Assembly: GCF_026151205.1 (NCBI RefSeq)
Contig: NC_087073.1
Coordinates: 6,593,001 to 6,657,000 of the forward strand
Source: Bolinopsis microptera
Taxonomy: Eukaryota > Ctenophora > Tentaculata > Lobata > Bolinopsidae
Direction of reading: 5' to 3'
Length of the DNA: 64,000 bases
Both the position numbers and the translations under genes were made by a program. The notes beneath the pieces were generated by a model. That model searched no databases and was not told the origin of the DNA. It saw only the letters and a list, made by a program, of their open reading frames with translations. Below, piece by piece: positions 60,998 to 64,000 of this stretch (its first letter is position 1; the number at the start of each line of letters is the position of its first letter).

Positions 60998-61070
60998 TCA
61001 AAACGGACAAAAAATAGAGCGGACAAAAACGGACAAAAACGGACAAAAATGGACGAAAACGGACAAAAAT
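60998..61070. repeat. CGGACAAAAA tandem repeat
   Basis: Seven or so copies of ACGGACAAAA with small variants, just left of the pyrimidine array. Confidence 0.85.
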
Positions 61071-61073
61071 GGA

Positions 61074-63570
61074 AATAACATTTAGATGCTTCCTCCTCCT
61101 ACTCTTCCTCCTCCTCCTCCTCCTGGGTCTTCCTGATCTTCCTCAGTCCTCTTCCTCCTCCCCTCCTCAGTCCTCCTCCTACTCCTCCTCCTCGTCCTCA
61201 GTCCTCCTCATCAGTCCACAACAGTCCTCCTCCTCCTCTTCATCCTCCTCTTCCTCCTCAGTCCTCAGTCCTCCTCAGTCCTCCTCCTCATCCTTCTCCT
61301 CAGTCCTCCATCCTCCTCCTGAGTCCTCCTCCTGGGTCCTCTTCCTGGGTCCTCTTCCTCCTCTTCATCCTCCTCCTCTTCCTCCTCAGTCCTCAGTCCT
61401 TCTCAGTCCTCCTCCTCATCCTTCTCCTCAGTCCTCCATCCTCCTCTTCAGTCCTCCTCCTCCTCAGTCCTCCTCCTTCTCAGTCCTCCTCAGTCCTCCT
61501 CCTCCTCCTCCTGAGTCATCCTCCTCCTCCTCCTCTTCCCTCTCAGTCATCCTCCTCAGTCATCCTCCTCAGTCCTCCTCCTCCTGGGTCCTCCTCCTCC
61601 TCTTCATCCTCCTACTCTTCCTCCTCGGTCCTCAGTCCTCCTCCTCATCCTTCTCATCAGTCCTCCTACTCCTCAGTCCTTTCCCAGTCCCCCTCCTTCT
61701 CCTCCTCCTATTCAGTCCTCCTCCTCCTCCTCCTCCTCAGTTCTCCTCAGTCCTCCTTCTCATTTCTCCTAAGTTCTCCTCCTACTCCTCCTCCTCGTCC
61801 TCAGTCCTCCTCATCAGTCCACAACAGTCCTCCTCCTCCTCTTCATCCTCCTCTTCTTCCTCCTCAGTCCTCAGTCCTCCTCAGTCCTCCTCCTCATCCT
61901 TCTCCTCAGTCCTCCATCCTCCTCCTGAGTCCTCCTCCTGGGTCCTCTTCCTGGGTCCTCTTCCTCCTCTTCATCCTCCTCCTCTTCCTCCTCAGTCCTC
62001 AGTCCTTCTCAGTCCTCCTCCTCATCCTTCTCCTCAGTCCTCCATCCTCCTCTTCAGTCCTCCTCCTCCTCAGTCCTCCTCCTTCTCAGTCCTCCTCAGT
62101 CCTCCTCCTCCTCCTCCTGAGTCATCCTCCTCCTCCTCCTCTTCCCTCTCAGTCATCCTCCTCAGTCATCCTCCTCAGTCCTCCTCCTCCTGGGTCCTCC
62201 TCCTCCTCTTCATCCTCCTCCTCTTCCTCCTCGGTCCTCAGTCCTCCTCCTCATCCTTCTCATCAGTCCTCCTACTCCTCAGTCCTTTCCCAGTCCCCCT
62301 CCTTCTCCTCCTCCTATTCAGTCCTCCTCCTCCTCCTCCTCCTCAGTTCTCCTCAGTCCTCCTTCTCATTTCTCCTAAGTTCTCCTCCTGAGTCCTCTTC
62401 CTCCTGAGTCCTCCTCCTGAGTCCTCCTCCTCCCTCTCAGTCATCCTCCTCAGTCATCCTCCTCAGCCATCCTCCTCAGCCATCCTCCTCAGTACTCCTC
62501 AGTCCTCCTCCTTCTCAGTCATCGTCAGTCCTCCTCCTCAGTCCTCCTCAGTCCTCCTCCTCCTCCTCCTGAGTCCTCTTCCTCCTCCTCCTGGGTCCTC
62601 CTCCTGGGTCTTCCTGATCCTCCCAGTCCTCTTCCTCCTCCCCTCCTCAGTCCTCCTCCTACTCCTCCTCCTCGTCCTCAGTTCTCCTCATCAGTCCTCA
62701 ACAGTCCTCCTCCTCCCCAGTCCTCCTCCTCCTCCTGGGGCCTTTTCCTGGGTCCTCCTCCTGGGTCCTCCTCCTCCTGGGTCCTCCTTCTCCTCCTCAG
62801 TCCTTCTCCTCCTCCTCCTCCTCAGTCCTCTTTCTCCTCTTCCTCCTCCTCCTCCCTCTCAGTCATCCTCCTCAGCCATCCTCCTCAGTCCTCCTCCTTC
62901 TCAGTCCTCCTGAGTCCTCCTCCTGAGTCCTCCTCCTCCTGAGTTATCCTCCTCAGTTCTCCTCCTCCTCCTCCTAGGTCCTCCTTCTGGGTCCTCCTCC
63001 TCCTCCTCCTGGGTCTTCCTGATCCTCCTCCTCCCTCTCAGTCATCCTCCTCAGTCATCTCTCTCAGTCATCCTCCTCAGCCATCCTCCTCAGCCACCCT
63101 CCTCAGCCATCCTCCTCAGCCATCCTCCTCAGTACTCTTCAGTACTCTTCAGTCCTCCTCCTCCTCAGTCCTCCTCAATCCTCCTCCTGAGTCCTCCTCC
63201 TCCTGAGTCATCCACCGCAGTCCTCCTCCTCCTCCTCCTCCTCCTCCTGGGTCCTCCTCCTGGGTCCTCCTCCTGGGTATTCCTGATCCTCCCCAGTTCT
63301 CTTCCTCCTCCCTCCTCAGTCCTCCTCCTACTCTTCGTCCTCAGTCCTCCTCCTGAGTCCTCCTCCTCCTAAGTCATCCTCCTCAGTCCTCCTCCTCCTC
63401 CTCCTGGGTCCTCCTCCTGGGTCTTCCTGATCCTCCCCAGTTCTCTTCCTCCTCCCCTCCTCAGTCCTCCTTCTACTCCTCGTCCTCAGTCCTCCTCATC
63501 AGTCCTCAACAGTCCTCCTCCTCCCCAGTCCTCCTCCTCCTCCTCCTCCTCCTGGGCCTTTTCCTGGGTC
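61074..63570. repeat. 2.5-kb polypyrimidine minisatellite (CCTCCT / CAGTCCTCCT) with 603-bp higher-order repeat
   Basis: Almost pure C/T on the plus strand, with CAGTCCTCCTCC and CTCCTGGGTCC as the common words. A segment starting CCTACTCCTCCTCCTCGTCC at 61178 repeats at 61781, a 603-bp period, with very few differences; looser copies follow near 62659 and 63320. An open frame of 440 residues (61069-62391) is a by-product of this composition. Confidence 0.95.
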
Positions 63571-64000
63571 CCTATATAATTTGATTTAATAAGTTAAAGC
63601 TATTAATAGCTTTAGTGTGATTAATAAGTCGTTTGTTTTGTACAAGATTATAGTACAAGTTGCGAAAAATTCTCAAAATGTTTGTCTGCTTATGTCCACC
63701 AATGTCCGCTAATGTCCACCAATGTCCGTCCGAGTCCGCCTATGTCCGTCCGGGTCCGCCTATGTCCGTCCGAGTCCGTCAATGTCCGTCCGAGTCCGCC
63801 AATGTCCGTCCGTGTCCGCCCATGTCCCAAAAAACACGTCCGTTGTCTCATAGAATCCAAAAAGGACAGGACATAGGCGGACATGGACGGACATGACACC
63901 CCCCCCGATATAACATTTTTTACAATAATACAATTTGTTAGATTTTGAAAGCAGGACTTCAAGTAATGAAAGGGAGGTTTGATTCTGCATTACGATCACG

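Larger units (their letters stand above)
60748..63906. mobile_element. 3.16-kb element with G8/C8 ends and giant minisatellite
   Basis: Left end GGGGGGGGTGTCACGTCCGT and right end, inverted, GGGGGGGGTGTCATGTCCGT differ by one base in 20. Near each end, in direct orientation, is GTCTCATAGAATCCAAAAAG with GACAGGACATAGGCGGACA (60779 and 63846). Arrays of GGCGGACATA (60808-60915) and of TGTCCGTCCGAGTCCGCC type (63690-63830) flank the pyrimidine array. No transposase. Confidence 0.78.

Noticed and set aside
61069-62391. 440-residue open frame rich in Ser, Pro and Leu
   Set aside because: It lies wholly inside a C/T minisatellite with a 603-bp period; the open frame follows from a stop-free CCT/CTC composition and has no domain.

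Overview
This window is animal nuclear DNA. It has AT-rich intergenic and intronic sequence, split genes with GT-AG introns, Ty1/copia and LINE retrotransposons, many foldback DNA elements and TTAGGG-type repeats. The gene set (ADAM10-type sheddase, mitochondrial DNA polymerase gamma, FAXDC2-like hydroxylases, IRE1-like kinase-RNase) fits an invertebrate metazoan. A cnidarian or other early-branching marine animal is plausible but unproven. No rRNA, tRNA or CRISPR was seen.

Layout. (1) 1-23.3 kb, minus strand: one large ADAM10/Kuzbanian-like metalloprotease gene. I rebuilt its first eight coding exons from splice sites and compatible phases (23262 down to 1044); the rest lies beyond the left edge. 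Its introns hold a nested single-exon C2H2 zinc-finger gene (20952-21920), a 5'-truncated LINE (about 16.9-20.0 kb), an interstitial telomeric-repeat foldback element (12491-13115), a 257-bp tandem duplication and several small inverted-repeat elements. (2) 23.3-45.3 kb: mostly repeats. These are a foldback minisatellite element (24.4-24.8 kb), a Ty1/copia element with apparently identical 243-bp LTRs (26136-33729) carrying a nested plus-strand LINE, a hAT-type MITE with an 8-bp target duplication (35636-36421), and a diverged tandem-repeat field (38.2-41.7 kb) broken by a 2-kb inverted-repeat insertion. (3) 45.3-56.5 kb, plus strand: a compact gene cluster of FAXDC2-like gene A, an intronless POLG, FAXDC2-like gene B, and a soluble IRE1/RNase L-like kinase-KEN endoribonuclease. 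(4) 56.9-64 kb: a 1.47-kb inverted-repeat element built on an iterated 16-mer, a LINE ORF1 fragment, and a 3.16-kb element bounded by G8/C8 that carries a 2.5-kb pyrimidine minisatellite.

The two hydroxylases are tandem paralogues on either side of POLG. POLG and the KEN-RNase each look broken by one frameshift. All six frameshifts I found, in genes and transposons alike, are of the same one-base-missing type, so consensus deletion errors are a serious alternative to real gene death. The observations most worth follow-up are the stand-alone kinase-KEN RNase, the in-frame repeat beside the ADAM10 furin site, the telomeric-repeat foldback element, and the dispersed three-hairpin element.
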